Below are positions 51,826 through 59,640 of a stretch of 64,000 bases of DNA, in pieces. The stretch lies in assembly GCA_937890355.1 (NCBI GenBank), contig CALACW010000133.1:21023-85022 (forward strand). The letters are read 5' to 3'. Source of the DNA: CALACW01 sp002431305 (GTDB lineage: Bacteria > Bacillota > Clostridia > Oscillospirales > Acutalibacteraceae). A program made the position numbers and the translations under genes. The notes beneath the pieces were generated by a model, which made no database searches, was not told the DNA's origin, and was given only the letters and a program-made list of their open reading frames with translations. Position 1 is the first letter of the stretch. The number at the start of each line of letters is the position of its first letter.

Positions 51826-52656
51826 TTACCAGCCTAATTTTTTAAGATAATCACGGCTCATTTTCGCTGCGTTCATGGGCGTATTTCCCTTGTCGGGCTG
51901 ATCCTGCTCGACTACGACCCACTTTGCTCCGGCTTTTACTGAAGCGTCGAGAATAGAGGGCATGTCCTGTACGCCGTAACCTACGGGCTTAAAGCTGAAT
52001 ACGTCCTCGTCCTCTTCCTCACCGGATTCGTCGTCAATTCCGATAAGGTCGTAAAGTTTCTTAGGCTTGTCCTTACCCTTCATAACAAAATCCTTAAGAT
52101 GAACAACGGGAGCCCTGCCGGAATATTTAAGAACGAAATCCGCGGGATTCTCGCCTCCGACATTTACCCAGCAAACGTCAAGTTCTGTCTTTAAAAGATC
52201 CGCGCTTACAAGTCTGTAAAGCATGTCGAGACCGTATTCGCCGTCAATTTTCTTAAATTCGAAATCATGATTGTGATAAAGCAGAGTCATGCCGTTTTTA
52301 TTGCATTCTTCGCCTATTTTCTTAATATATTCAACGGTTTCGCCGAATTTTTCCGCACCGGGTCTGCGCTCCTCGGTAACATACGGAACGGCAATATATT
52401 CGCATCCTATCTCCTTATATGTCTTAACGGTACCCTCGATATCCGCTATCATATCGTCAAGCGGTACGTGAGCCGAAATCGGAGTGATTCCGATACGCTC
52501 GCACTCTTTTTTAATTTCAGCGGGAGAATGTCCGAAAAGTCCGGCAAATTCGACGCCCTGATATCCCATATCCTTTATTTTCTCAAGAGTTCCGAAGAAA
52601 TCTTTCTCCGCCTCGTCTCGTACTGAATAAAACTGCAATGCAACAGGTAAAGCCAT
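51826..52656 (-). CDS. Sugar phosphate isomerase/epimerase-like TIM barrel
   Basis: A 276-aa protein with the xylose-isomerase-like fold: LQFYSVRDEAEKDF at the start, GYQGVEFAGLFG, LYHNHDFEF (metal-site region), ELDVCWVNVGG and PVVHLKDF. An acidic loop (SGEEEDEDVF) precedes the last strands. It probably isomerises or dehydrates a sugar product of the operon. It is the first gene of the operon, with GGAGG upstream and a consensus promoter. Confidence 0.85.
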   Translation of the reverse strand: MALPVALQFYSVRDEAEKDFFGTLEKIKDMGYQGVEFAGLFGHSPAEIKKECERIGITPISAHVPLDDMIADIEGTVKTYKEIGCEYIAVPYVTEERRPGAEKFGETVEYIKKIGEECNKNGMTLLYHNHDFEFKKIDGEYGLDMLYRLVSADLLKTELDVCWVNVGGENPADFVLKYSGRAPVVHLKDFVMKGKDKPKKLYDLIGIDDESGEEEDEDVFSFKPVGYGVQDMPSILDASVKAGAKWVVVEQDQPDKGNTPMNAAKMSRDYLKKLGW

Positions 52657-52689
52657 GTTAGCCCCTCCAAATTAAAAATTTCCGCAAAT

Positions 52690-52718
52690 ATTATACATCA
52701 AACTAATAATTACTGCAA
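52690..52718 (-). promoter_or_regulatory. Promoter of the four-gene sugar operon
   Basis: On the minus strand TTGCAG (52718-52713), 17 bp, TATAAT (52695-52690), inside the short gap after the HAD gene. Confidence 0.7.
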
Positions 52719-52733
52719 CAAATATTTAAATCT

Positions 52734-53591
52734 TTATATTATTTTATTTATTAGAGCGCACTGACGGGAATGCTCACAGCTGAGCTTATGCTCGACGGCG
52801 GCAATGCGTATCATATTTTTAACCGTCATATCTATTCCTGAATTCTCCGTATAGTCTGTCGGATATATGTAATCGACCCTGTCGTGGTAGAGAAGATCGT
52901 CAACAAGGGCCTTGCCCGAGTCATCCTTGTACACAGCGATTGAGTGACCTCCGTACGCTTTAACCATCTTCATACACGGGACATCCGAAAGTCCGTCGCC
53001 TATATACAGCATGTTCTGAAACGGTACTCTTCTGTCGCTTTCGAGCGTAGAGCGGTTTAAATCATAATCGTTCGATACATCGAAAACGCCCTTGTTAATT
53101 CTGTATACGAACTGTGTTTTTGATGTGTAATTTACGACGGATTTTGAAAAAACGGCATTTCCGGAATCGTCATATAAAAACTCGCTTGCGTATATCTGCT
53201 TAAAGCATTTTCCGATAGCCGAACCCTCGATTATCTCCTTAAGCCCGGAAGACAGGACGTAATGTTCGACCTGTACGCCGTGATCTTCTCCGAATTGATT
53301 AAGACGGCTGAACCATTCTGCGACTCCCGGGAATAACTCGATATTTTCACCGCATCCGACAATTTTGTCTCTCGTAAGACTGAGACCTAATTCTCTTGAT
53401 TTTTTTATCATAATATACATATAAGCGTTTATTTTATCCATATTGTGCTCATATGCGTAGTTATTTGCGACACTCCAAAAATCTTCTGCTTTCATTCCGA
53501 GTGACGGAATAAATTGATATTCCTGCATATCCTTGGGACACAATGTTCTGTCAAAGTCGTACATTATAGCAAAAATAGGCTTACTGTTCAT
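52734..53591 (-). CDS. HAD-family hydrolase
   Basis: A 285-aa haloacid-dehalogenase-like phosphatase. Motif I is MYDFDRTL with nucleophile Asp in DFD, motif II is VLSSG, motif III lies in a Lys-bearing helix and motif IV is YIGDGLSD. It likely removes phosphate from a small metabolite. It has its own promoter and is divergent from GPH transporter 2 around a 12-bp palindrome. Confidence 0.88.
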   Translation of the reverse strand: MNSKPIFAIMYDFDRTLCPKDMQEYQFIPSLGMKAEDFWSVANNYAYEHNMDKINAYMYIMIKKSRELGLSLTRDKIVGCGENIELFPGVAEWFSRLNQFGEDHGVQVEHYVLSSGLKEIIEGSAIGKCFKQIYASEFLYDDSGNAVFSKSVVNYTSKTQFVYRINKGVFDVSNDYDLNRSTLESDRRVPFQNMLYIGDGLSDVPCMKMVKAYGGHSIAVYKDDSGKALVDDLLYHDRVDYIYPTDYTENSGIDMTVKNMIRIAAVEHKLSCEHSRQCALINKII

Positions 53592-53613
53592 CGAATCTCA
53601 GCTCCTCTTCTTA

Positions 53614-53700
53614 ATTTTAACAAATATAAAAATACATATCAAGATAAAAATGTAAATTTACACAAAATCGATTGACATATACTCAAAAAAAATATAAAAT
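53614..53700. promoter_or_regulatory. Divergent promoters around operator-like palindrome TGTAAATTTACA
   Basis: Minus (HAD): TTGATA (53642-53637), 17 bp, TAAAAT (53619-53614). Plus (GPH 2): TTGACA (53672-53677), 17 bp, TAAAAT (53695-53700). The perfect palindrome TGTAAATTTACA (53651-53662) lies 8 and 9 bp from the two -35 boxes, the usual place for a shared regulator site. Confidence 0.65.
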
Positions 53701-53742
53701 ATAAAAGCACTTTTTTTTCTTCAACACTTCGGAGGTATATGT

Positions 53743-55242
53743 ATGAAAATCAAAAAAACTCCAACGCCTCCCGCCATGAAGCATCCAAATGCGATAGGCA
53801 TACGCGAGGGACTCGGCTACATGTTCGGAGACATAGGAAATCTGCTCGTGCTGACTTTTATTTCAACATATCTGAAAGTTTTTTACACGGACAGCCTTAT
53901 GGTCGGCTATAACGCCGCAAAAGTTTATAACGACATTACGGTTCTCTTTCTCGTAACGCGCCTGTGGGACGCAATAAACGACCCGCTGTGGGGACTTATC
54001 GTCGATTCTCGCGCACCGAAACCGCAGGGTAAATTCAGACCCTACATAAAATTTGTTTCGATTCCGCTCGGAATTTCAACGATACTCTGTTTTCTTGGAA
54101 TCAACAAATTTATAAGCAATTACATCGTTCTGCTCGTATTCGCATATATAACTTATACGGCGTTCGGCATGCTCTATACGGGAATGAACATCCCGTACGG
54201 TTCGCTTGCGTCCGTTATAACCGACGACCCCAAGGGCAGAACTCTCCTGTCGACATTCCGTTCAATAGGCGGAGGAGTCGGGGGCGCTCCCGTAACGCTT
54301 ATCGGTCAGATGATTATTTACGATAAGGTTAAGGATGCGTCCGGTGCTACGGTTTCATCCTCATTCAACGGAACAAAAGCGTTTTACCTCGCGGTATTCT
54401 TCGGCGTAGTATCGGCGATAATGTATCTCGTCTGCTACAAGTCGACAAAAGAGCGAGTCAAGTCACCGACAGAGAAAAAGAAAATTGACGTTAAACGCAC
54501 ATACGGCTCACTGTTTAAAAGTATTCCGTTTCTCACCGTTACCGTTTCGGGAATATTAATCAGCGGTCTGCTGCAGTACGGCTCATTCAACCAGTATCTT
54601 TTCAAGAATTTTTTCGGCAACTCCGACCTCTCGGTTGTCAACACTCTGTGCACATACGCGCCTATGGCGGCTCTAATTCTGTTCGTTCCGAAACTTGTTG
54701 AAAAATTCGGAAAGAAAGAACTTTGTGTTTTCGGACTTACTCTCGCTTCTCTTGCAAGTATTTTCAACGCGGTATTCCTCCCCTCGGCTCCCATATACTT
54801 TGTAATGCAGGCGCTCACGGGACTCGGATATTCGTTCATGAGCATCACGAACTGGGCTATCGTTATGGACGTTATCGACTATCAGGAATATGTAACGCAT
54901 ACAAAGAACGAAAGCGCGATTTATGCAGTTTATACATTCGCGAGAAAGCTCGGACAAACTGTCGCAGACTCGGGCGGAATGCAGCTTCTTAAAAAGACGG
55001 GATATTCCGATAAGGTTAAGGATACCGTTTCTACGGCAAAGGGAACTGTCGGACATAATATCTACAGAATCTGTACTATAGTTCCCGCAGTCGTTTACTC
55101 GCTTATCTTAATACTGACAATAATCTATCCTCTCTCAAAGAAAAAGCTTGTTCCCATCCAGGAGGAGCTTATGAAGAGAAGAAACGAGCACATGCTCTCA
55201 TCCTCAGAATCAGAGGAAAAGCCTGCAGCTGAAAATCCTTAA
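53743..55242 (+). CDS. GPH-family sugar:cation symporter 2
   Basis: A 499-aa, 12-helix MFS protein of the glycoside-pentoside-hexuronide family; VTRLWDAINDPLWGLIVDSR is the family signature after helix 2. It differs from the copy at 20812-22410 in the loop sequences and lacks its long acidic tail; it ends with a short Ser/Glu tail. Placed between glycosidase genes, it probably imports the glycan breakdown product that GH4, GH35 and the GH109-like protein use. GGAGG is upstream. Confidence 0.9.
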   Translation: MKIKKTPTPPAMKHPNAIGIREGLGYMFGDIGNLLVLTFISTYLKVFYTDSLMVGYNAAKVYNDITVLFLVTRLWDAINDPLWGLIVDSRAPKPQGKFRPYIKFVSIPLGISTILCFLGINKFISNYIVLLVFAYITYTAFGMLYTGMNIPYGSLASVITDDPKGRTLLSTFRSIGGGVGGAPVTLIGQMIIYDKVKDASGATVSSSFNGTKAFYLAVFFGVVSAIMYLVCYKSTKERVKSPTEKKKIDVKRTYGSLFKSIPFLTVTVSGILISGLLQYGSFNQYLFKNFFGNSDLSVVNTLCTYAPMAALILFVPKLVEKFGKKELCVFGLTLASLASIFNAVFLPSAPIYFVMQALTGLGYSFMSITNWAIVMDVIDYQEYVTHTKNESAIYAVYTFARKLGQTVADSGGMQLLKKTGYSDKVKDTVSTAKGTVGHNIYRICTIVPAVVYSLILILTIIYPLSKKKLVPIQEELMKRRNEHMLSSSESEEKPAAENP

Positions 55243-55265
55243 ACAAAATCGAAATATTACAATAA

Positions 55266-55302
55266 GGACTTCGTTCAAATTAAACGAAGTCCCTATTTTT
55301 AT
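55266..55302 (+). terminator. Terminator after GPH transporter 2
   Basis: GGACTTCGTT/AACGAAGTCC stem (55266-55275 and 55283-55292), followed by CTATTTTTATT. Confidence 0.8.
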
Positions 55303-55316
55303 TGCATTCCTGACTG

Positions 55317-55350
55317 CAAAAAAATCGGACAGTGATTTTCACCGTCCGAA
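55317..55350 (-). terminator. Terminator after GH35
   Basis: TCGGACGGTGA/TCACTGTCCGA stem on the minus strand, followed by TTTTTTT. Confidence 0.85.
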
Positions 55351-55370
55351 TCTATTTACTTTTCGGTAAA

Positions 55371-57149
55371 TCAGCCAAGATCGGGTTCTTTATCAAGAAG
55401 TATATAAGGCTTTTTTGTCTTATATCCGTCAAGCTCGAGAACTGCGATTTCGTTAATGCCCTTCTGAAGCCAGCATGCGGGAAGATATGCGGATCTCTGA
55501 GGACCCTTCTCCCAGTATCTGCTCAGAGGCTTGCCGTTTATAAATATGAATCCCTTATTAAGCTCGGGAAGTTTAATAAACGTATCGCACGGATCTTCCT
55601 CAATAATAAACTGAGCCTTAAGGAACTGAGGCTGTTCTTTATATTCAAACGTCTCAGCGGGAGTGTAGTTAACCTCGGAAATATCGTCAAGAGGAAGCGG
55701 ATAAACGTCCCAGTTATATACGAACGTCTGTCCGAGTCTGACATTTTCCGTAATGCCCTTGGGGTCGCGGAGCTTATGACCGAAGCTGACGCGTCCCATA
55801 TTCTCAACGAGTATAGAAAGATCTAGACCCTCTTCCGGAACACGAACCTCAACAACAGAGGGCTCATCGTTTCTGTTCTGGTCGGCATAGAATTTATTGT
55901 AAACATAAATCTTGGCTCTGTCATGAACTTCATTTATAACAAGAGGCATATAGTCGCGCGGTCCGTTGATCATTTTTCTGTAAAGAATGAGACCGTATCC
56001 CTGACCGTATTTCTCCATAGACATGGGATTCTTGCTTCTGACGGGCGTCGAGAGAACATCGAGATTGTCAAACAGGTTTGCAAAGTGAGTAAACTGAACC
56101 TTGCCGTATCTGACTTTCTGAACCTCAGGCTCCATTTCTATTTCTGCGGGAATAGCAGTATACTTGGAAAGAAGCTCTTTCATAAGTTTATACTTCCTGG
56201 TATATGCTCCGCTCTCGGTAAGAAGAGCGTCGTTATCATAACTGGATGTTACACTCTTATATTCATAATCACAGTTAGCGCCGTTCATAAGACCGAAATT
56301 GGTTCCGCCGCAGAACATATATGTATTCATACTTGCACCGCACTTGAGCGTACGGCTCATTGCAACGGCTGCGTCCTTGGGTGCACGCTGATAATGCTTA
56401 TACTCCCACTCATCGTACCAGCCGTTCCAAAACTCCGAGCAGAACAGTGGTCCCTCGGGCTGGAAATATTTAAGAGCCTCAAAATGTCTCTCACCGTTGG
56501 CACCGAACTTAACAGCCTTGTAAATACCGTCGACTCCGCCGTTTAAAAGCATATGATCATCCGTACCGTCGGCTGTGAACAGCGGAACTTCGATACCTCT
56601 GTTTTTAATTCCGTCGGCTATATACTTCATATATTCCTTATCGTCGCCGTAACTGCCGTATTCATTCTCAACCTGAACGAGAATAACGTTTCCGCCGCGC
56701 GTAATCTGATGCGAGGCAAGTCTCGGGATTAGCTCGTCGAAATACCTGTCGACAAATGCGATATAACGCTCATTCATACAGCGGACATCAAGGTCGTCAT
56801 ACTTTAAGAACCACCAAGGGAATCCGCCGAACTCCCAGTCAAGACCCATGTACGGACCCGGTCTTACGATAGCGTAAAAACCGAGCTCGGCAGTAAGCTC
56901 AATAAAAGCCTCAAGGTCGTTCTGCTCCGAAAAATCGAAAGTCTCCTCATCGGGCTGATGGCAGTTCCACGCAACGGGTATATCAACCGTGTTGAAACCG
57001 CAGGCTTTCATCTTAAGGAGTCTGTCCTTCCAGTATGCTCTGGGTATTCTGAAATAATGGAGGGAACCGGACAAAATTCTGAACGGTTCTCCGTCAAGCA
57101 AAAAATCTTCCTTAGAGATAGAGAATGTTTTTACATTATCCATTTGCAT
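55371..57149 (-). CDS. GH35 beta-galactosidase
   Basis: A 592-aa glycoside hydrolase without signal peptide, so cytosolic. SLHYFRIPRAYWKDRL and GFNTVDIPVAWN open the barrel; the acid/base E163 lies in QVENEYGSYG and the nucleophile E239 in CSEFWNGWYDEW. A C-terminal jelly-roll follows. It releases terminal beta-galactose. The start could be the ATG at 57149 or the one at 57143 (MDNVKTF); AGGAG serves both. It has its own promoter with a palindrome in the spacer. Confidence 0.92.
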   Translation of the reverse strand: MQMDNVKTFSISKEDFLLDGEPFRILSGSLHYFRIPRAYWKDRLLKMKACGFNTVDIPVAWNCHQPDEETFDFSEQNDLEAFIELTAELGFYAIVRPGPYMGLDWEFGGFPWWFLKYDDLDVRCMNERYIAFVDRYFDELIPRLASHQITRGGNVILVQVENEYGSYGDDKEYMKYIADGIKNRGIEVPLFTADGTDDHMLLNGGVDGIYKAVKFGANGERHFEALKYFQPEGPLFCSEFWNGWYDEWEYKHYQRAPKDAAVAMSRTLKCGASMNTYMFCGGTNFGLMNGANCDYEYKSVTSSYDNDALLTESGAYTRKYKLMKELLSKYTAIPAEIEMEPEVQKVRYGKVQFTHFANLFDNLDVLSTPVRSKNPMSMEKYGQGYGLILYRKMINGPRDYMPLVINEVHDRAKIYVYNKFYADQNRNDEPSVVEVRVPEEGLDLSILVENMGRVSFGHKLRDPKGITENVRLGQTFVYNWDVYPLPLDDISEVNYTPAETFEYKEQPQFLKAQFIIEEDPCDTFIKLPELNKGFIFINGKPLSRYWEKGPQRSAYLPACWLQKGINEIAVLELDGYKTKKPYILLDKEPDLG

Positions 57150-57199
57150 TACTCTCCTGTTTGAAATGAAGTCAAAACCTACATACCATAATCATTGAT

Positions 57200-57228
57200 A
57201 TTATACCATCTGTTTTCGAAAAATACAA
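57200..57228 (-). promoter_or_regulatory. GH35 promoter with palindrome TTTTCGAAAA
   Basis: On the minus strand TTGTAT (57228-57223), 17 bp, TATAAT (57205-57200). The 10-bp palindrome TTTTCGAAAA (57213-57222) fills the spacer next to the -35 box, where a repressor would block polymerase. Confidence 0.65.
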
Positions 57229-57277
57229 CCGTAATTCGAAGATATTTATAAGTTTTTCTTAAATTTTTTTGAAATTA

Positions 57278-57306
57278 TTGTTTTAACCGGACATTTGCGC
57301 TATACT
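57278..57306 (+). promoter_or_regulatory. Promoter of the LCP gene
   Basis: TTGTTT (57278-57283), 17 bp, TATACT (57301-57306), about 45 bp before the ATG. Confidence 0.65.
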
Positions 57307-57353
57307 GTATATTGCATTTTTACGCAATCATTTTTAATCGGTGATTTTTAATT

Positions 57354-58598
57354 ATGAAATACTCAAACGACGATAACTTCAATCCGTTTTCAAATGACAA
57401 TATTGATTACGGCAGTGACGAAAACGATTACGAATTAAACGACTCTGATTCCGTCAACGACTACACAACGCCCGACAACGGGAAATTCGTTAAGGACGAC
57501 GATTCGGATTATGATTTTATACACGATTACATCCCCGTTACGAACCGAGAAACGCCGAAAAAGGTAACGTCCCCGACTCAGAGTCCGTACTACAGAGAAC
57601 CTTATCCGCAGAAACGCACCCGTCCGTCGGACGCACAGTTAAAAAAGAAAAGACGGCGCAGAAGCAAAATAAAAAGAACGGTTCTCTCTGTTTTGTGCGT
57701 ATTTCTCGCATGCCTGATAGGTGCGGGAGGTTATCTGTCCTATCATATAAATCATATTCTTGATTCGATAAATTATACGGCGTATTCAGACGAAAACAAA
57801 TACATTTCAAAATCCGAACTCAACCATTCGGACGATGTTCTCAATATTCTTATAATAGGACTCGACGAAGATGAGGGAACGGGAGAATCACGTTCAGACT
57901 CAATGATGCTTGTAAGTCTTGATTCAAAACATAAAAAAATAAAGCTTACCTCTTTTCTCAGGGATATGTGGGTTGATATACCCGACTATAAAACCGCAAA
58001 ACTCAACGCTTCGTGCTCGCACGGAGGCGCTCAGCTCGTCATTGATACAATCGAGACTAATTTCAAAGTCGATATAGATAACTACGTTATGGTTAATTTC
58101 GATATCTTCGTCGAAATTGTTAACGAATTGGGCGGTATAGACGTCGATGTTTCAAAAGCGGAAGCCGACGCAATGGCAAAGTTCGACTGCATAGTTGAGC
58201 CCGGAGAAAAAGTGCATCTTGACGGAGAACAGACGTTATGGTACGCAAGAATCAGAAAATGCGACTCCGATTTTCAGCGAACAAGCCGTCAGAGAGAGGT
58301 TGTAACTCTCCTTTTCGACAAACTTAAAACAAAAAACGTTAAAGAACTTTATGAGTTGGGACTTAACGTACTTCAGAAGGTTCAGACCGGTTTTACAAAA
58401 TCCGACCTTAAAAAAATGATTGTCGACATAAAGAACAGAAACAGCATTATAAGCTATCTTTCATATGATATCGAGCAGATGTCCATTCCGGCAGACGGAA
58501 CATGGAACGACGCGACGATAAAGGGACAGATGGTTCTCGAGGTCGACATAGACAAAAATACGGAGCTTCTAAAAGAATTCATATATGGAGATAATTAA
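57354..58598 (+). CDS. LytR-CpsA-Psr (LCP) family phosphotransferase
   Basis: A 414-aa protein: acidic, Asn/Asp-rich disordered N-terminus (1-90), a very basic stretch, one membrane segment (about 102-126) and an extracellular LCP domain with SRSDSMMLVSL, KLTSFLRDMWVDIPDY, YVMVNFDIFVEIVNELGGIDVDV and ARIRKCDSDFQRTSRQREVV (conserved Arg and Asp). It attaches a polyprenyl-linked glycan or teichoic-acid-like polymer to peptidoglycan. It stands just before the RluA gene. Confidence 0.93.
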   Translation: MKYSNDDNFNPFSNDNIDYGSDENDYELNDSDSVNDYTTPDNGKFVKDDDSDYDFIHDYIPVTNRETPKKVTSPTQSPYYREPYPQKRTRPSDAQLKKKRRRRSKIKRTVLSVLCVFLACLIGAGGYLSYHINHILDSINYTAYSDENKYISKSELNHSDDVLNILIIGLDEDEGTGESRSDSMMLVSLDSKHKKIKLTSFLRDMWVDIPDYKTAKLNASCSHGGAQLVIDTIETNFKVDIDNYVMVNFDIFVEIVNELGGIDVDVSKAEADAMAKFDCIVEPGEKVHLDGEQTLWYARIRKCDSDFQRTSRQREVVTLLFDKLKTKNVKELYELGLNVLQKVQTGFTKSDLKKMIVDIKNRNSIISYLSYDIEQMSIPADGTWNDATIKGQMVLEVDIDKNTELLKEFIYGDN

Positions 58599-58603
58599 AA
58601 TCT

Positions 58604-59569
58604 ATGAGGTCATTTACCGTAACAAAAAATGACGCGGGCAAACGTCTTGATTCGTTTATAACAAAAACGGCGCCGCTTCTGCCGAAAAATCTTTTATATA
58701 AGTATATTCGTCTCAAGCGGATTAAGCTGAACGGGAAGAAAAGCGAGATATCGGCGCGTCTTAAAGAAAACGACATTGTAGACATGTATATAAACGACGA
58801 GTTTTTTGAAAAAAGAGAATATACATACTCTTTTAATAAGGCTCCCAAACAGCTTAATATCGTATATGAAGACGAAAATATCATGCTCCTCGACAAGAAA
58901 GCAGGCGTACTCTCCCATCCCGACAACGGCGAATATGTCGATACGCTGATAACGCGTGTTCAGCGCTATCTCTATGAAAAAGGCGAATATGACCCCGAAA
59001 AAGAGAATTCGTTCGCACCCGCACTCGCAAACAGGATAGACAGAAATACGGGAGGTATCGTCATAGCGGCAAAAAACGCGCAGACATTAAAGATTCTCAA
59101 TGAAAAAATCAAAAACAGAGAATTAAAAAAAATGTACCTCTGCGTTGTCGTCGGATATTTAAAGAAAAAATCGGGTATACTCGAAAGCTATATGTTAAAA
59201 AACGAGCAGAAAAACCGTGTTTTCGTCTATGATCATCCCATTGAGGGGGCAAAAACCGCAAAAACGGGATATAAAGTTCTCGCAGAGTCAAACGGATTAA
59301 GCCTTCTTGAAATTGAGCTTTTCACCGGCAGAACGCATCAGATTCGCGCTCACATGGCATCTATAGGACACCCGCTTCTCGGCGACGGCAAGTACGGAAC
59401 GAATGCCGTAAACAAGAAATACGGAGGTTATAAAAAACAGTTTTTATATTCGTACAGACTTGATTTTGATTTTATAACCGATTCGGGAATACTCTCCTAT
59501 CTTGACGGAAAATCATTTACCGTCGACGACGTGTGGTTTAAAACGGCGTTTTTAAACGGAGAATTATAA
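58604..59569 (+). CDS. RluA-family pseudouridine synthase
   Basis: A 321-aa enzyme with an S4-like RNA-binding domain (1-60) and the catalytic domain. The active Asp is D146 in NRIDRNTGG, a variant of HRLDxxTSG common in Clostridia. FTGRTHQIRAHMASIGHPLLGDGKYG is also present. It isomerises uridines in ribosomal RNA; the exact position is unknown. It follows the LCP gene by 5 bp. Confidence 0.93.
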   Translation: MRSFTVTKNDAGKRLDSFITKTAPLLPKNLLYKYIRLKRIKLNGKKSEISARLKENDIVDMYINDEFFEKREYTYSFNKAPKQLNIVYEDENIMLLDKKAGVLSHPDNGEYVDTLITRVQRYLYEKGEYDPEKENSFAPALANRIDRNTGGIVIAAKNAQTLKILNEKIKNRELKKMYLCVVVGYLKKKSGILESYMLKNEQKNRVFVYDHPIEGAKTAKTGYKVLAESNGLSLLEIELFTGRTHQIRAHMASIGHPLLGDGKYGTNAVNKKYGGYKKQFLYSYRLDFDFITDSGILSYLDGKSFTVDDVWFKTAFLNGEL

Positions 59570-59594
59570 AAAAATTTCGGCAACAAAAATTATA

Positions 59595-59634
59595 CGGGAC
59601 TTCGATGATTATCCTCACCGAAGCCCCGTTTTTT
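59595..59634. terminator. Bidirectional terminator
   Basis: CGGGACTTCG/CGAAGCCCCG stem (59595-59604 and 59619-59628) with TTTTTT on the plus side and a T-run on the minus side. It serves the convergent RluA and amidase genes. Confidence 0.8.
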
Positions 59635-59640
59635 CTATAT

